Assembly: GCA_965200825.1 (NCBI GenBank)
Contig: OZ241385.1
Location: forward strand, 1,054,001-1,118,000
Length of the DNA stretch: 64,000 bases
Direction of reading: 5' to 3'
DNA from: Bin80 sp026709335
GTDB taxonomy: Bacteria > Bacteroidota > Rhodothermia > Rhodothermales > Bin80
The position numbers and the translations under genes are program-made. Under the pieces are notes generated by a model. The model was not told the origin of the DNA and did no database searches. It saw only the letters and a list, made by a program, of their open reading frames with translations. Shown piece after piece: positions 44,745 to 54,828 of this stretch (positions within the stretch are counted from its first letter, which is position 1; each line of letters begins with the position of its first letter).

Positions 44745-46301
44745 TCAGATGTTCATAAATTTATGCCGAAGCGAGAGCAAAAAACCTAAGAAAACGCAAA
44801 AAACACTGCCAATCAATGTATACCACGGCCAAGCGATCTGGCGTAACCCACCAGCTTCAATCATTGAGTCTGTAGGGTTGAGCACGAACATCCAACCTTC
44901 AGTTGGACTATGCCAAACTCCAAAAATAACAAGTACCATAGTAAAAATAGTTAGGGAGAATGCAATGACGGCGTCTAATTCACGTGCCTGTTTGATAATT
45001 ATTCCGAGTAAAAACCCGCCTAACAGACCTCCGTAAGTAAATGACGCGATAGCCAGTCCAAGTTCAACGACTGGATTTTCTGTATTCTCAAACAGGCTTG
45101 CAAATACAATGAAGAGGCCTGCCCAAAACAAGGTAAGCCCCCTAGATAAAAATAATCTGCGAGTATCGCTGATGGTTTTTTTGATAAATCTCTCCCCTAA
45201 GTCCAGCATTGAAGATGATGCTAGAGAGTTGAGTGAGGAGGATAATGTACTCATTGCGGCCGCCAAGATGCCAGCTAGAAGTAATCCTGAAAGCCCTGCA
45301 GGTAAGCCTTCAATGATATAACGTGGAAATACTTCATCTCCACGACTTAATCCCAATTCTTGGGGAGTTAAGCCGCCATAGTGAATCCAAAGTAAAACGC
45401 CTACCACGAGAAACAGCGTAAACTGTAGTGCAACCATTACCGCACTACCAATCAATGCACGCTGGCTATCTCTAAGGTTTCTACAAGTTAATAATCGCTG
45501 AACGATTAATTGATCCGTACCATGCGATGCCATCGAAAACACTGCTCCTCCTATAATTGCAGTGACTGCGACATATGGCTGAGTGATCCACTCCGTAAAG
45601 GGGATATCAAACCCAAGGTTAATGAAGGTAAACTTATGTTCCTGTGCGGCTAACTGAAGCCAGTTTTCTGGTAGTCCATTAATCAGTAAAACAGCACACA
45701 GAATCCCCCCCAACAGATATAGAACCATTTGTACAACATCAATCCAGATGACTGCCCGTATTCCCCCGACCATAGTATAGACAGCAGTAATCACTCCAAG
45801 TAGAAGTATTATTTGGCCATATGAAATTGGTTCGCCCATAAAACTCATTCCTGCTGAATCAGCGATGACCTTGATGGGAATGGCGGTTGCAAATAGACGT
45901 ACTCCATCGGCCAATAGCCTTGTCACCATAAAGGTGACAGATGCTGTTGAGCGCATACGATCCCCGAATCTTTCTCCGAGATAGGCATATGCAGTGCTCA
46001 TGGAGCCCTTAAAGTAACGCGGAAGGAAAAGTAAGCTTACAGCGATACGTCCTAGTAGATATCCCCCTGTGATTTGAAGAAAAATCATGGTTCCCCCATA
46101 TGCAACTGCAGGAACACCAATAATTGTCAACGTACTGGTTTCAGTCGCCACAACAGAAAAACAGACAGCCCACCAGGGAAGGTCTCGGCCTCCTAGAAAA
46201 TAGTCATCTGTTGAGCGCTGGCGCCCGCCTAATTGAATCCCCAGAACAGCAATGCCAAGCAGGTAGATGGTGATCACAATGAAATCAAGTAACGAGAGCA
46301 T
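44745..46301 (-). CDS. Sodium:solute symporter (SSS family)
   Basis: A 518-residue polytopic membrane protein. GGRQRSTDDYFLGGRDLPWW and VVATETSTLTIIGVPAVAYG are the opening signatures of SSS transporters, and SGLLLAGILAAAMSTLSSSL is the conserved helix 8-9 region. About 13 membrane helices can be traced. The substrate (sugar, amino acid or other) is not determinable. It lies 7 nt after the MFS gene, giving a three-gene run with the HD phosphodiesterase. Confidence 0.93.
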   Translation of the reverse strand: MLSLLDFIVITIYLLGIAVLGIQLGGRQRSTDDYFLGGRDLPWWAVCFSVVATETSTLTIIGVPAVAYGGTMIFLQITGGYLLGRIAVSLLFLPRYFKGSMSTAYAYLGERFGDRMRSTASVTFMVTRLLADGVRLFATAIPIKVIADSAGMSFMGEPISYGQIILLLGVITAVYTMVGGIRAVIWIDVVQMVLYLLGGILCAVLLINGLPENWLQLAAQEHKFTFINLGFDIPFTEWITQPYVAVTAIIGGAVFSMASHGTDQLIVQRLLTCRNLRDSQRALIGSAVMVALQFTLFLVVGVLLWIHYGGLTPQELGLSRGDEVFPRYIIEGLPAGLSGLLLAGILAAAMSTLSSSLNSLASSSMLDLGERFIKKTISDTRRLFLSRGLTLFWAGLFIVFASLFENTENPVVELGLAIASFTYGGLLGGFLLGIIIKQARELDAVIAFSLTIFTMVLVIFGVWHSPTEGWMFVLNPTDSMIEAGGLRQIAWPWYTLIGSVFCVFLGFLLSLRHKFMNI

Positions 46302-46308
46302 AGGTAGA

Positions 46309-47667
46309 TTAGTCTATTCCGAGTTTTTTGTTCATTTCTTCAAGCGGGATTCCTTTTGTTTCTGGCATCACAAAGATGACCCATAAAAGTTGCCCAATCA
46401 TACACAATGCATAGAATGCGAAAATATTTGCGCCTGATACCTCGGCAATCATTGGAAACGTTAGGGAAATAATTGCGGCCATGATCCAGTGTACAAAACT
46501 GCCTAGACTTTGTCCACGTGCTCGTATGTTGTTGGGAAAAATTTCACCAATAAATACCCAGATTACCGCTCCTTGGCCAAATGCATGAGAGGCAATAAAC
46601 ACAATCAAGCTTGCTAAAACGACAGGGCCGGTCGTATCGGTATAGAATGCAATAGCCGTGGCTCCCAAGCTCAGAATATAGCCGACAGATCCTACAAGCA
46701 TCAGTTTTTTTCGTCCTAGCTTATCAATAACTGTTAGGGCCACAGCAGTCATGGTCAGGTTAACTCCACCAATAATTATAGACTGTAGAAGAGCTGATGT
46801 GCCGGATGCTCCCGCCATTTCAAAGATCCTGCGAGTATAGTAAATCAATGCATTAATTCCAGAAAGCTGATTGAAGGCAGCAATCGCTATTGCCAGGAGA
46901 ATTGGAGTTAGATATTTGCGTTGGAAAAACTTTTCAGTAAGATGATGGCGAGTTTCTACAAGCGAGGTGCGGATAGCATTAAGCTCATCTGAGATATCAA
47001 ATTTATCCCCGCCAATCATCTGCAATACATCTTTGGCTTCGTCATCTCGACCTTGGGCCACAAGCCATCTGGGGCTTCTCGGATTTGTAAAGAGTAGTAG
47101 TGTGAATGCAAGTGCAGGAACGGCTTCTACTCCGAACATCCATCGCCATTCAACATTACCGAGTTCATAGGATGCAATAATAAAATTAGATAGATAAGCA
47201 ACCAGGATGCCAAGTACAATATTGAGTTGTACCATTGCGACAAGCCGTCCACGCATATTGGCTGGTGCAATTTCAGCTACATACATCGGGGCAATTACTG
47301 AGGCTCCGCCAACTCCCAATCCGCCAATGAGGCGAAAGATTGTGAATGATTCTGCATTCCATGCCACCGCACTACCGAGCGCGGATACGAGGTAGAGAAT
47401 TCCCATAGTCATTAGCATGGGGCGGCGCCCATAACGATCCGCCGGCTTGGCAAAGGCAAGGGAGCCAATGATGGTACCGACTAATGCGCTTGCAACGAGG
47501 GTTCCATGCCAGAAGGCAGGGGTACCAAAAAAAGAGCTCAGGCGCTGGTAGGTTGGATCATATATATTCCGCAATGCCCCCTCAGCTCCCGAAATGACCG
47601 CTGTGTCAAAACCAAATAATAATCCGCCGAGTGCTGCAACAAGGGAAGCCCAGATCAAACGATTCAT
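46309..47667 (-). CDS. MFS sugar porter family transporter
   Basis: A 452-residue, 12-helix major facilitator of the sugar porter type. Signatures are GGLLFGFDTAVISGAEGALR in helix 1, ADRYGRRPMLMTMG and DKLGRKKLMLVG in the two half-loops, and PETKGIPLEEM at the C-terminus. Substrate is probably a hexose or related sugar, which is inferred from the family. It starts a three-gene minus-strand run. Confidence 0.94.
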   Translation of the reverse strand: MNRLIWASLVAALGGLLFGFDTAVISGAEGALRNIYDPTYQRLSSFFGTPAFWHGTLVASALVGTIIGSLAFAKPADRYGRRPMLMTMGILYLVSALGSAVAWNAESFTIFRLIGGLGVGGASVIAPMYVAEIAPANMRGRLVAMVQLNIVLGILVAYLSNFIIASYELGNVEWRWMFGVEAVPALAFTLLLFTNPRSPRWLVAQGRDDEAKDVLQMIGGDKFDISDELNAIRTSLVETRHHLTEKFFQRKYLTPILLAIAIAAFNQLSGINALIYYTRRIFEMAGASGTSALLQSIIIGGVNLTMTAVALTVIDKLGRKKLMLVGSVGYILSLGATAIAFYTDTTGPVVLASLIVFIASHAFGQGAVIWVFIGEIFPNNIRARGQSLGSFVHWIMAAIISLTFPMIAEVSGANIFAFYALCMIGQLLWVIFVMPETKGIPLEEMNKKLGID

Positions 47668-48444
47668 AGTATTTATGGTTGTGATTTATCAAAAATGCAT
47701 CAGAATATACAGAATACAAAATGAGATAGTGAAAAATAGGTTTTGGAGGGAATACCACTATCCAAGTGGCAGAACAGGAAATATATGTGCTTGGAGTATG
47801 GCGAGAGATCCACATATATTTAGGGCACCCAAACAAGGCTTCGATACTGTAAACATATGCTCAAAACCACCCAATTTATTTTGTTATATGTTTTGAAGGC
47901 TATTCGAGAACCAACTCTTCCACACGCTTTGCATAATTTAATCTCCGTTAAAGCTCTGGCACCATCGATCATTTTTGGATATGAAGGACGAAAAAACCCC
48001 ACTTGGGTGGTGCCTGCCCCTAGTCCTTAGCCTCGACTATAGTGGCCACTAATAATCAGCATTACATATATTTTACAAGAAGCAATAGAAAACACATATG
48101 TTTTGAATAACATTGCTGTTTCAATCATATGTGTACATGGATCTATTTAATTAACCCGCTTTCAATAGCTTCACCATCTATCTAGTCGGAAGATGAAGAA
48201 TTGAAAATACGACTGACATCATTTAATTTCATGAACTAATTTTCTGCCTAAGAGCACTTTTCAAATACACACAGCACGCAGTGACAGTAGAGCAGAATAG
48301 CCCTGCCCTGTAAGCCCTTATGTATCGGAAGTTACCCCATGATTTCTTGAGGATACGAGAATTCCCTGGAATTCGAAGCTTTTTGAAAATTGAACTTAGC
48401 CAGAATTGATTTTCTGGCGAGAACGTGTTTGACGAATCGCTTGA
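47668..48444. other. Intergenic region with an inverted repeat
   Basis: About 780 bases between the MFS gene and the small frame at 48445, with no supported gene. ACACATATG (48092-48100) and CATATGTGT (48126-48134) form a 9-bp perfect inverted repeat with a 25-nt spacer, possibly a regulatory site. Open frames here are short and uncharacteristic. Confidence 0.4.
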
Positions 48445-48585
48445 TCAGGAGAGTTTGACTCCCAGGAGTTTTAACGCCTTCATTTCGGTGGACTTGCGAT
48501 CTTCATACGGAGCTACTTCGGGAGAATCATCTGTTGCAATTTTCGGAACTCCCACGGCACGACACAGCCTCGATAACTCTTCCAT
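48445..48585 (-). pseudogene. Possible small gene or gene remnant
   Basis: A minus-strand frame gives 46 residues (MEELSRLCRAVGVPKIATDD..., ending KLLGVKLS). It remains open upstream past the ATG to a stop near 48665, with coding-like composition. No family was recognised. It lies beyond the 3' end of the sterol operon on the same strand. It may be debris of a longer gene rather than a functional one. Confidence 0.25.
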
Positions 48586-48806
48586 CACCCACTTTCTTCC
48601 GTCTACGATTCGTTTGGTTCGAGCTTTCTCTGTATCTTCGCCTACACGACTTGGTCGGCTCTACAATACTCTTGCGCTCGACCTTCTTTCCTTCGAGGAA
48701 TGCAAACAGTATCGGTGTCAACTTCTGCCGCCGGTGGTGATCCACATAATGGTTCTATCGCAATTGTTGTGAGTAAAGGTTTAGGCGTCCAATGTAACTC
48801 AGAAGA

Positions 48807-51800
48807 TTATGCAAATTTTGACTGCTTGACTGGTTGTTTTGAAGGAGTTATAGAATTACCAGAGTGAATCGCGTGTGAGAGTTTCGAATTAGCCTCACTC
48901 GTAGTCGAACCATTGAGTTGAATTGAGGAAGATTTTACCAAGTTCTGTCGTTCTTTCCGACGTTGCTCATAGAGACCAAGTGCATGTAATGGAAAATACT
49001 GGCGATACAAAGCATAATCAAGCAGAGCCGTTCGGAAGAAAACCCCAACCATATCCTGCTTTGGCCATGTTCCATCCTCATTCTGAGATTCAATTAGAAA
49101 GCGTACACCACCGGTAATCGCATTCCAGTTTGGGTTTTCTGCTTCAAGAAGTGCCATCAATGCCCATGCAGTCTGGATTACTTGGCTTTCTACATGCTGA
49201 ATATATTGGCCTGTTAAACTACCACTATTGTGCTCCCCCCACCCGCCGTCTTCTCTTTGATGTTCCAATAACCATCGACATGCTAGGCGAATCGCAGGAT
49301 CACCCGGACCGGCACCCGCTGCAATCAGACCTCTGATTCCAAAAAGAGTGCCATAGATATATTGAATTCCCCATACTCCGCGCCATGATCCATCTTCTTC
49401 TTGTGTCCGCCGAAGCCAATCATCTCCAGATGAGACGGCACTTACTATCTGTTGGTTTTTGATCTTGGGGAAATGAATCTGACATGCTGCAAAAGCTGCA
49501 AGACATGATGCCGTGCATTCTACATACGAAACCTCGGTCATGGAATCACCAAACATCTCTGCCGGGTTTAACCACTCAAGACCAAATGTGGATTTCCGTC
49601 GTTCATAACTACCAAACCCCCCATCAGGGTTCTGTCGGCGTAGCATGAATGTAGCAGCTTCCTCTACCTGCTGATTGCTCATTGCTTGGGGATCTACGGT
49701 CAGGATACCAAGAACTGCCTCCGCGGTACAATCGGATACTGGCCATCCATGCCATCCACCGGGGAAACACCAACCACCTTTAGGATCGATACGATAGAAC
49801 TCCTCAAATCCTTCAAATGTCGTGCGGATTTGTTGCTCACGCAAGAAGTTAACTCCGCGCTTCAAAGCATCAGGAACGCCATCTAATTCACGTATCGTCG
49901 AGAACGCTTGAAGAGCAAATCCTGTATCCCATGATGAACTGCGGGCTCCAGTTACCCGTGTCCCCAACTCCTCATCTTCCCATATCCAGTCATCAAGTTT
50001 TTCAAATGCCTGTTGGCCATCCGAATTCGTCGGTTCGTATAACCACAAGGATAGAATATTCAGAAACCCGCTAACTGGAGAGATACTCGTATGAGTAGTG
50101 GTTTGGAGTTCCCATTTGATTCGTTGGATTAGATTCTTAGTACAACGAGAGCGAAAGAGTTTACTGTGAAATTTATCAAATATGTGAGCGAGTCGGTACC
50201 CTACACGTAGTAAAAATCCCGGTGGCGCATATAAATCATCTGGACGCAAACGATTTCGTGCCTTAGAAAAATTAATGTTGTCATACCCTTGGGGAAATAA
50301 TTCTTCTCGTAGCGATTCAATCAAGGGTGTGACAGACACCTGGAACCGACGGGAATAAATTACTGCCACCCCCATGTAGATTAAACGAGTATGGCAATAC
50401 CAGTTGGAGGGATGTAGGGGAATCCAGCGTGGTAGACTCCATAATTCTGGTAAAACAGCATTCACACCTTTCCACTGATACAGGTTTAGAGTCGCGAGCC
50501 AAAATTTCCCCCAACTTGGAATTTCGACCACATCTTCTCTTCGTAGAAATTGTCTGGCATGTGTGATGAGGGGGGCATCTCGTTCAACATTCAGTAACCG
50601 GGCGGCAACGTAGACCAATGTAGTAACAAATAAATGAGGGGGAGAATGATCATGCATCCCCCAAGTACCATTCGGCAGACGGGTATACTCAAAGGAACGA
50701 AGGATATTCCGGCGGCGCTCGGGAGAAAGTTTGCGCCCCATGATATAATGAAGAAGCACATACTGTGCAGTAAGCATGGGACACCAGGTCATCTCGCCTT
50801 CCCAGGCGCCATCGACACGCTGCAGATCGATCAATCGCTTACTCCCTCGCTCAATTGATTGCTTTGTTTCTATGGGAGAATTCTCCTTAAAACGAGCAGT
50901 ATGAGGCTCGGTTGAGGGTAATGGAACCGAGTGGGGAAGAGCGCGAGCAAATGGCCCCCAAATTTGACTAAACCCTTTCCCTTGTGCATTTTTTACCTTC
51001 TCGAGTAGTCGGATCCCACGAATCAGCCACCATAGTCGAATTGTCAATGAATGAACAATAACAAAGGTCCGACGCCAATCGAGCCGATTGAACGATTTAG
51101 GGATTGCTGATCCAACAGCCTCAAACAGGACTTTTGATCCAGCAAGTGCCATATTCGAGATGGCAATCTCTTCGCACGCGAGCAACCGCATTGTGCGACT
51201 ACGAAATGATGGGCTTACGCGCCAACGATGATATAATGCTTTTCTGACGGAGGTCACTTCCACATGTTGATCCGCAAATACTTCGTAAATCTCCATTGCT
51301 AAAAGCTCTGGCGTACGAACCGCCTGGAATCTCTCCACAACAAAATCGGTGAATCTTTCAGATTCTGCCAACGCGAGGGCATCACCGAACCCAAGCGTCA
51401 TCCCTATTGCCGTTAAAGGATGATAATATCCAGCTGCATCGCCAATCAGAACACGATCTGATCTCCCATAAGAAACGCGCGGGCTCATAGAGTTTACCGC
51501 TCCATGAAACTCTCCCTCCTGGAGAGATTCTATAAAGGCAGATCGGAGCATTTCCGGTAAAAATTGAACTGATACCTCAGACAGATATCCAACACGGTCG
51601 CTGGAATTCCAGTAATGAGGAGGTATATCAACAATCACACGAATCTGATCTTCCCGCAAGCGATAGATGAACATTGGGCCAGGTCCGCCAGATAATAGAT
51701 GCCCATATGTTTCCATAGGTAAATCGACATTTTTCACAGTCACGCCTACCATACGGGAGCAGTTCATCGGAGAGGATTTAATACCGATTCCCAGTGATCT

Positions 51801-52295
51801 TCGTACCAGAGAAGAGCGACCGTCAGCACCTACAATTCGCTCAGCGCTGACAGATTCCATGTTACCCTCATGAGAAAAAAAGACTTCCTTGCCCTCGATT
51901 TTTCTTACACGGGCAGCAGAAATAAAATCTATGCCTGACTGACTTTCCACCGCCTCGTGCAAAGAAGATACGATGACAGAATGCTCACATGCCAAGCCGT
52001 ATGCATCATCGGAATAGGGAAGAATAATCGGATCGGAGTTATCTTCGGGCAATACTACAAATCCTCTTCCTATCGTACAATGCGCATGTTCATCAAGGTT
52101 TACTCCGACCTCCTTTAGTATCCGTACAGCTGGCGGATGTAACCACTCGCCAGCCATTCGTTTCGTAGCTTTCGTGTTTGCTTCAAGTAAAGCTACTCGT
52201 GCACCTCTCTGTGCGTGAGCAAGTGCACATACACTCCCAACAGGCCCAGCACCCACAATAGCTACGTCATAAAAGGACGAAGAGGAAGTGTTCAT
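48807..52295 (-). CDS. Fused squalene monooxygenase-oxidosqualene cyclase
   Basis: A 1162-residue protein that appears to combine two consecutive sterol enzymes. Residues 1-440 are a FAD monooxygenase: GAGPVG at 15-20, VGADGRSS near 155, and IGDAAGYYHPLTAIGMT at 284-300, the last matching squalene epoxidase's HPLTGGGMT region. Residues about 460-1115 are an oxidosqualene cyclase. Evidence is the NWYCHTR segment (631-637), the catalytic HGWPVSDCTAEA with Asp855, several QW motifs (RQNPDGGFGS, QREDGGWGE, QNEDGTWP) and the end FFRTALLDYALYRQYFPLHA. The acid is in DCTAE, not the DxDD of hopene cyclases. A Ser/Gln-rich tail follows. The ATG at 52295 overlaps the P450 stop (ATGA), fixing the start. 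Confidence 0.9.
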   Translation of the reverse strand: MNTSSSSFYDVAIVGAGPVGSVCALAHAQRGARVALLEANTKATKRMAGEWLHPPAVRILKEVGVNLDEHAHCTIGRGFVVLPEDNSDPIILPYSDDAYGLACEHSVIVSSLHEAVESQSGIDFISAARVRKIEGKEVFFSHEGNMESVSAERIVGADGRSSLVRRSLGIGIKSSPMNCSRMVGVTVKNVDLPMETYGHLLSGGPGPMFIYRLREDQIRVIVDIPPHYWNSSDRVGYLSEVSVQFLPEMLRSAFIESLQEGEFHGAVNSMSPRVSYGRSDRVLIGDAAGYYHPLTAIGMTLGFGDALALAESERFTDFVVERFQAVRTPELLAMEIYEVFADQHVEVTSVRKALYHRWRVSPSFRSRTMRLLACEEIAISNMALAGSKVLFEAVGSAIPKSFNRLDWRRTFVIVHSLTIRLWWLIRGIRLLEKVKNAQGKGFSQIWGPFARALPHSVPLPSTEPHTARFKENSPIETKQSIERGSKRLIDLQRVDGAWEGEMTWCPMLTAQYVLLHYIMGRKLSPERRRNILRSFEYTRLPNGTWGMHDHSPPHLFVTTLVYVAARLLNVERDAPLITHARQFLRREDVVEIPSWGKFWLATLNLYQWKGVNAVLPELWSLPRWIPLHPSNWYCHTRLIYMGVAVIYSRRFQVSVTPLIESLREELFPQGYDNINFSKARNRLRPDDLYAPPGFLLRVGYRLAHIFDKFHSKLFRSRCTKNLIQRIKWELQTTTHTSISPVSGFLNILSLWLYEPTNSDGQQAFEKLDDWIWEDEELGTRVTGARSSSWDTGFALQAFSTIRELDGVPDALKRGVNFLREQQIRTTFEGFEEFYRIDPKGGWCFPGGWHGWPVSDCTAEAVLGILTVDPQAMSNQQVEEAATFMLRRQNPDGGFGSYERRKSTFGLEWLNPAEMFGDSMTEVSYVECTASCLAAFAACQIHFPKIKNQQIVSAVSSGDDWLRRTQEEDGSWRGVWGIQYIYGTLFGIRGLIAAGAGPGDPAIRLACRWLLEHQREDGGWGEHNSGSLTGQYIQHVESQVIQTAWALMALLEAENPNWNAITGGVRFLIESQNEDGTWPKQDMVGVFFRTALLDYALYRQYFPLHALGLYEQRRKERQNLVKSSSIQLNGSTTSEANSKLSHAIHSGNSITPSKQPVKQSKFA

Positions 52296-53704
52296 TGGAA
52301 AACACTTGACTGTGAACGACGGCGATAACGGATGAGACACGGCTCTTTAGGGCCTGTTACCCAGCTACCATAATTCGGATCTGGAATCCCTGAATCAAGA
52401 TGAAACTCAAAGCGATCAAGCAACACGGTCCAGATCGCTTTGAGTTGCATGTATGCAAAGTGTTTCCCCATGCACTGGTGCTTGCCCCCTCCAAATCCGA
52501 TCAACGTATAATGGTGTTGCTTATGCTCACTTCTAGGGGGAGCAAATCGTTCGGGAACGAACTCATTCGGATTTTCAAAAACTTCTGGTAACCTGTGAGA
52601 TACTGCAGGCGACACCATTGCAAGTGTTCCGGGGGATACGACATGATCTTTGTATCGGATCGGCTGGAGAACCTTACGAATCAATACAATGAGTGGTGGA
52701 TGTAATCGTTCGTTTTCTCGTATGACACACTCCAGTGCTAATTGTTTTTTGAGTGTATCATAGTTCATTTCGCCCTCTTGACCATATACCTCCTGCATTT
52801 CGTTTCTCACATGGTCAATACAAGAAGGTGCCTGTGACATTTCCAATCCTGTCCAAGTTGCCAGAACCGTGCTGGTATGCTGCCCTGCAAACAGAACAGT
52901 CAGTAAAATCCCGGTAATCTCATCATCCGTTAATGCACGCCCATCTTTGTACTTTGCCTCCATGAGAGTATTCATGAAATCATCCTGCACAGAACCTGTA
53001 CGGCGACGCTTCTCAATAATTTGACTAAGAAGATGTGCTATTGTTTTCCGTGCGCGATCACGAGCTCGATGGGAAGGAATTGGCAGATAAGGGAGAAAAA
53101 AACCGATCAGATTTATCCCATTTTGTAAATAATGATATGCATCCGCAAAACCTTCATCTATCTGCTCCCGAATCTCCTTGCCAATCAGACAATGACTGGC
53201 AATCTTGACAGTGAGGCGATTGAGTGCTTCTGGTAAATTAAGTTCACCCTCGTCATCCAGCTCATCTGCAAACATTGTCGCTTCCTTGAACATGATTCGA
53301 GCGAACCTGCGCATGGCAGGTTCTCGAAGTGCTGGAAACAGAAAACCTAGCTGTTCCGACATGATTTCCGGAGCAACATCATAGGCTACACCACGTCCAA
53401 ATATTGGCACAGTGAACTGATAGACGGCTCTGGCATCGAGCTGAGCTTCGGATGCTTTGAAATAGACATCATGCGCATTTGGACCAGTAAAAAGAACGAA
53501 TTCACGAGTGCCGAGCCGAAAGCGTGCGAGATCACCTTGCTCACGCCAACCGCGTCCCATCATTGCTACGGGATCCTTCTGAAATTCCAACGCATGTCCC
53601 AACAAAGGCCACCCCCCATCAAGTTCGGGAACGACTGATAGAGAAGTCATCAAATCATCTGATGCAGAATGTGGGGTTACCCCATTAGAAGATTGCTGTG
53701 TCAT
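52292..53704 (-). CDS. CYP51-type sterol 14-alpha-demethylase P450
   Basis: A 470-residue cytochrome P450 that should remove the C14 methyl of lanosterol-type sterols. The CYP51 features are clear. YQFTVPIFGRGVAYDVAP (95-112) is the substrate-recognition segment, and LFAGQHTSTVLATWTG (271-286) has the CYP51 I-helix AGQHTS. Glu330-x-x-Arg333 follows, and FGGGKHQCMGKHFAYMQLKA (404-423) holds the heme Cys411. There is no N-terminal membrane helix, as in bacterial CYP51s. It begins 8 nt after the reductase gene and overlaps the fused cyclase gene by 4 nt. Confidence 0.94.
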   Translation of the reverse strand: MTQQSSNGVTPHSASDDLMTSLSVVPELDGGWPLLGHALEFQKDPVAMMGRGWREQGDLARFRLGTREFVLFTGPNAHDVYFKASEAQLDARAVYQFTVPIFGRGVAYDVAPEIMSEQLGFLFPALREPAMRRFARIMFKEATMFADELDDEGELNLPEALNRLTVKIASHCLIGKEIREQIDEGFADAYHYLQNGINLIGFFLPYLPIPSHRARDRARKTIAHLLSQIIEKRRRTGSVQDDFMNTLMEAKYKDGRALTDDEITGILLTVLFAGQHTSTVLATWTGLEMSQAPSCIDHVRNEMQEVYGQEGEMNYDTLKKQLALECVIRENERLHPPLIVLIRKVLQPIRYKDHVVSPGTLAMVSPAVSHRLPEVFENPNEFVPERFAPPRSEHKQHHYTLIGFGGGKHQCMGKHFAYMQLKAIWTVLLDRFEFHLDSGIPDPNYGSWVTGPKEPCLIRYRRRSQSSVFQ

Positions 53705-53712
53705 TACTTCAA

Positions 53713-54828
53713 TTAATGAATAAAAGGTACCATGGAATATGGAACCCGCTGTTTATACTTCACCCATAGCTCACCGTACTTGGCACTACATCGTCGCTCA
53801 TCCCGCCGCGAACGATGCCACAAAAGTCCTATGAGCCAAGCCGGTAACAAAAATGGGATCCACGAAACAAATCCAGTTGTAAACGTGAATGCCAAGTAGA
53901 CGCAAATTTCCCCAGAATAATTGAGGTGGCGTCCAATGCCCCAAAAACCTGAAACAAGAAGGCGGCCTTCTAAACTCTCCGCAGGCTTCCCCCAAATGGT
54001 AATTTCAGAGTTGCGCTTAAAGCGGTGTTTCTGCTCATTAGCACCACGAAAGAGCCAAAATCCAAATACAAATAATAAAACGATGGCAATCGCGACAGGA
54101 ATAGGTAGTGATCCCGATGCATTCAGTAACCACCATCCTGAGATACAATAGAAAAAGGGAACGAGTACATAATCTCCCCAGACCAACATCCAGCCAAAAC
54201 GTTCACTGACAAGATCCCAAGTGTGGATCATGCCATACTCAAACTGAAAATAATTGAGAATATACAGGAAAGTAAAGCACTGATAAAGTATCATGGCAAG
54301 ACTCAACTCTCCATACTCTTCATATTGTGCTACTCCGAATGAGAGATTGAATATTGCCAAGGCAATCAGGGATGGGCGGTAGCTGAAAAGTTTCAAATCT
54401 ACTCCAAACCAGGCAGGGCTGTGTTCTGCGCCATAAAAATAGGCGTTCCAGAATTTTCTGGGGGGAGTTTGGGAACGAGATCCGCGCCAGCACAGCCAGC
54501 CAGAAAGTGTAAATGCAAACAGGTTTGCTACCACGAACAGTGCCAGAAAATCATCAAGTAACGTAGAAAGAGAGAATATATTGGCCACCTGAAGGCCACC
54601 CGCCATGAGGACAGTAATCAGAAAGAGAAGAAGACCGTTCAGTTTGTAGGTACGGGCTTTTCCGTCAATTACAGGTCCGATAATTTTTTTGCCTGGCAAT
54701 ACAATTGAGCCGATAAACAACAGAACAATAAACCCCAGCATGAGGGCAGTCGCCCTGAGCAAGGCATCTCCTGATAACCCATCGAGTAACTCAGCCATCA
54801 GATTGAGAGCTTGTTGCGTGTACCCCAT
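53713..54828 (-). CDS. ERG24-like sterol C14-reductase
   Basis: A 371-residue polytopic membrane protein of the ERG4/ERG24 family. C-terminal signatures are GRHLNYSGEICVYLAF (the conserved LNYxG segment) and LWHRSRRDERRCSAKYGELW then YKQRVPYSMVPFI, matching fungal and animal sterol C14-reductases. AYFYGAEHSPAWFGVDLKLF and TWDLVSERFGWMLVWGDYVL are also family segments. It would reduce the C14-C15 double bond left by CYP51, the neighbouring gene's product. Related C24 and C7 reductases share the fold, so C14 specificity is inferred from context. The start may be 54828 or 54798; both overlap the Rieske gene's end. Confidence 0.9.
   Translation of the reverse strand: MGYTQQALNLMAELLDGLSGDALLRATALMLGFIVLLFIGSIVLPGKKIIGPVIDGKARTYKLNGLLLFLITVLMAGGLQVANIFSLSTLLDDFLALFVVANLFAFTLSGWLCWRGSRSQTPPRKFWNAYFYGAEHSPAWFGVDLKLFSYRPSLIALAIFNLSFGVAQYEEYGELSLAMILYQCFTFLYILNYFQFEYGMIHTWDLVSERFGWMLVWGDYVLVPFFYCISGWWLLNASGSLPIPVAIAIVLLFVFGFWLFRGANEQKHRFKRNSEITIWGKPAESLEGRLLVSGFWGIGRHLNYSGEICVYLAFTFTTGFVSWIPFLLPAWLIGLLWHRSRRDERRCSAKYGELWVKYKQRVPYSMVPFIH

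Noticed and set aside
44745..47667. SSS and MFS transporters as sterol transporters
   Set aside because: Their signatures are those of solute symporters and sugar porters. They are separated from the sterol operon by 1.1 kb of non-coding sequence.
48807..52295. Squalene-hopene cyclase as the identity of the cyclase domain
   Set aside because: The catalytic motif is DCTAE, not the DxDDTA of hopene cyclases. The domain is joined to a squalene epoxidase-like flavoprotein beside CYP51, and no hopanoid-modifying genes are present.
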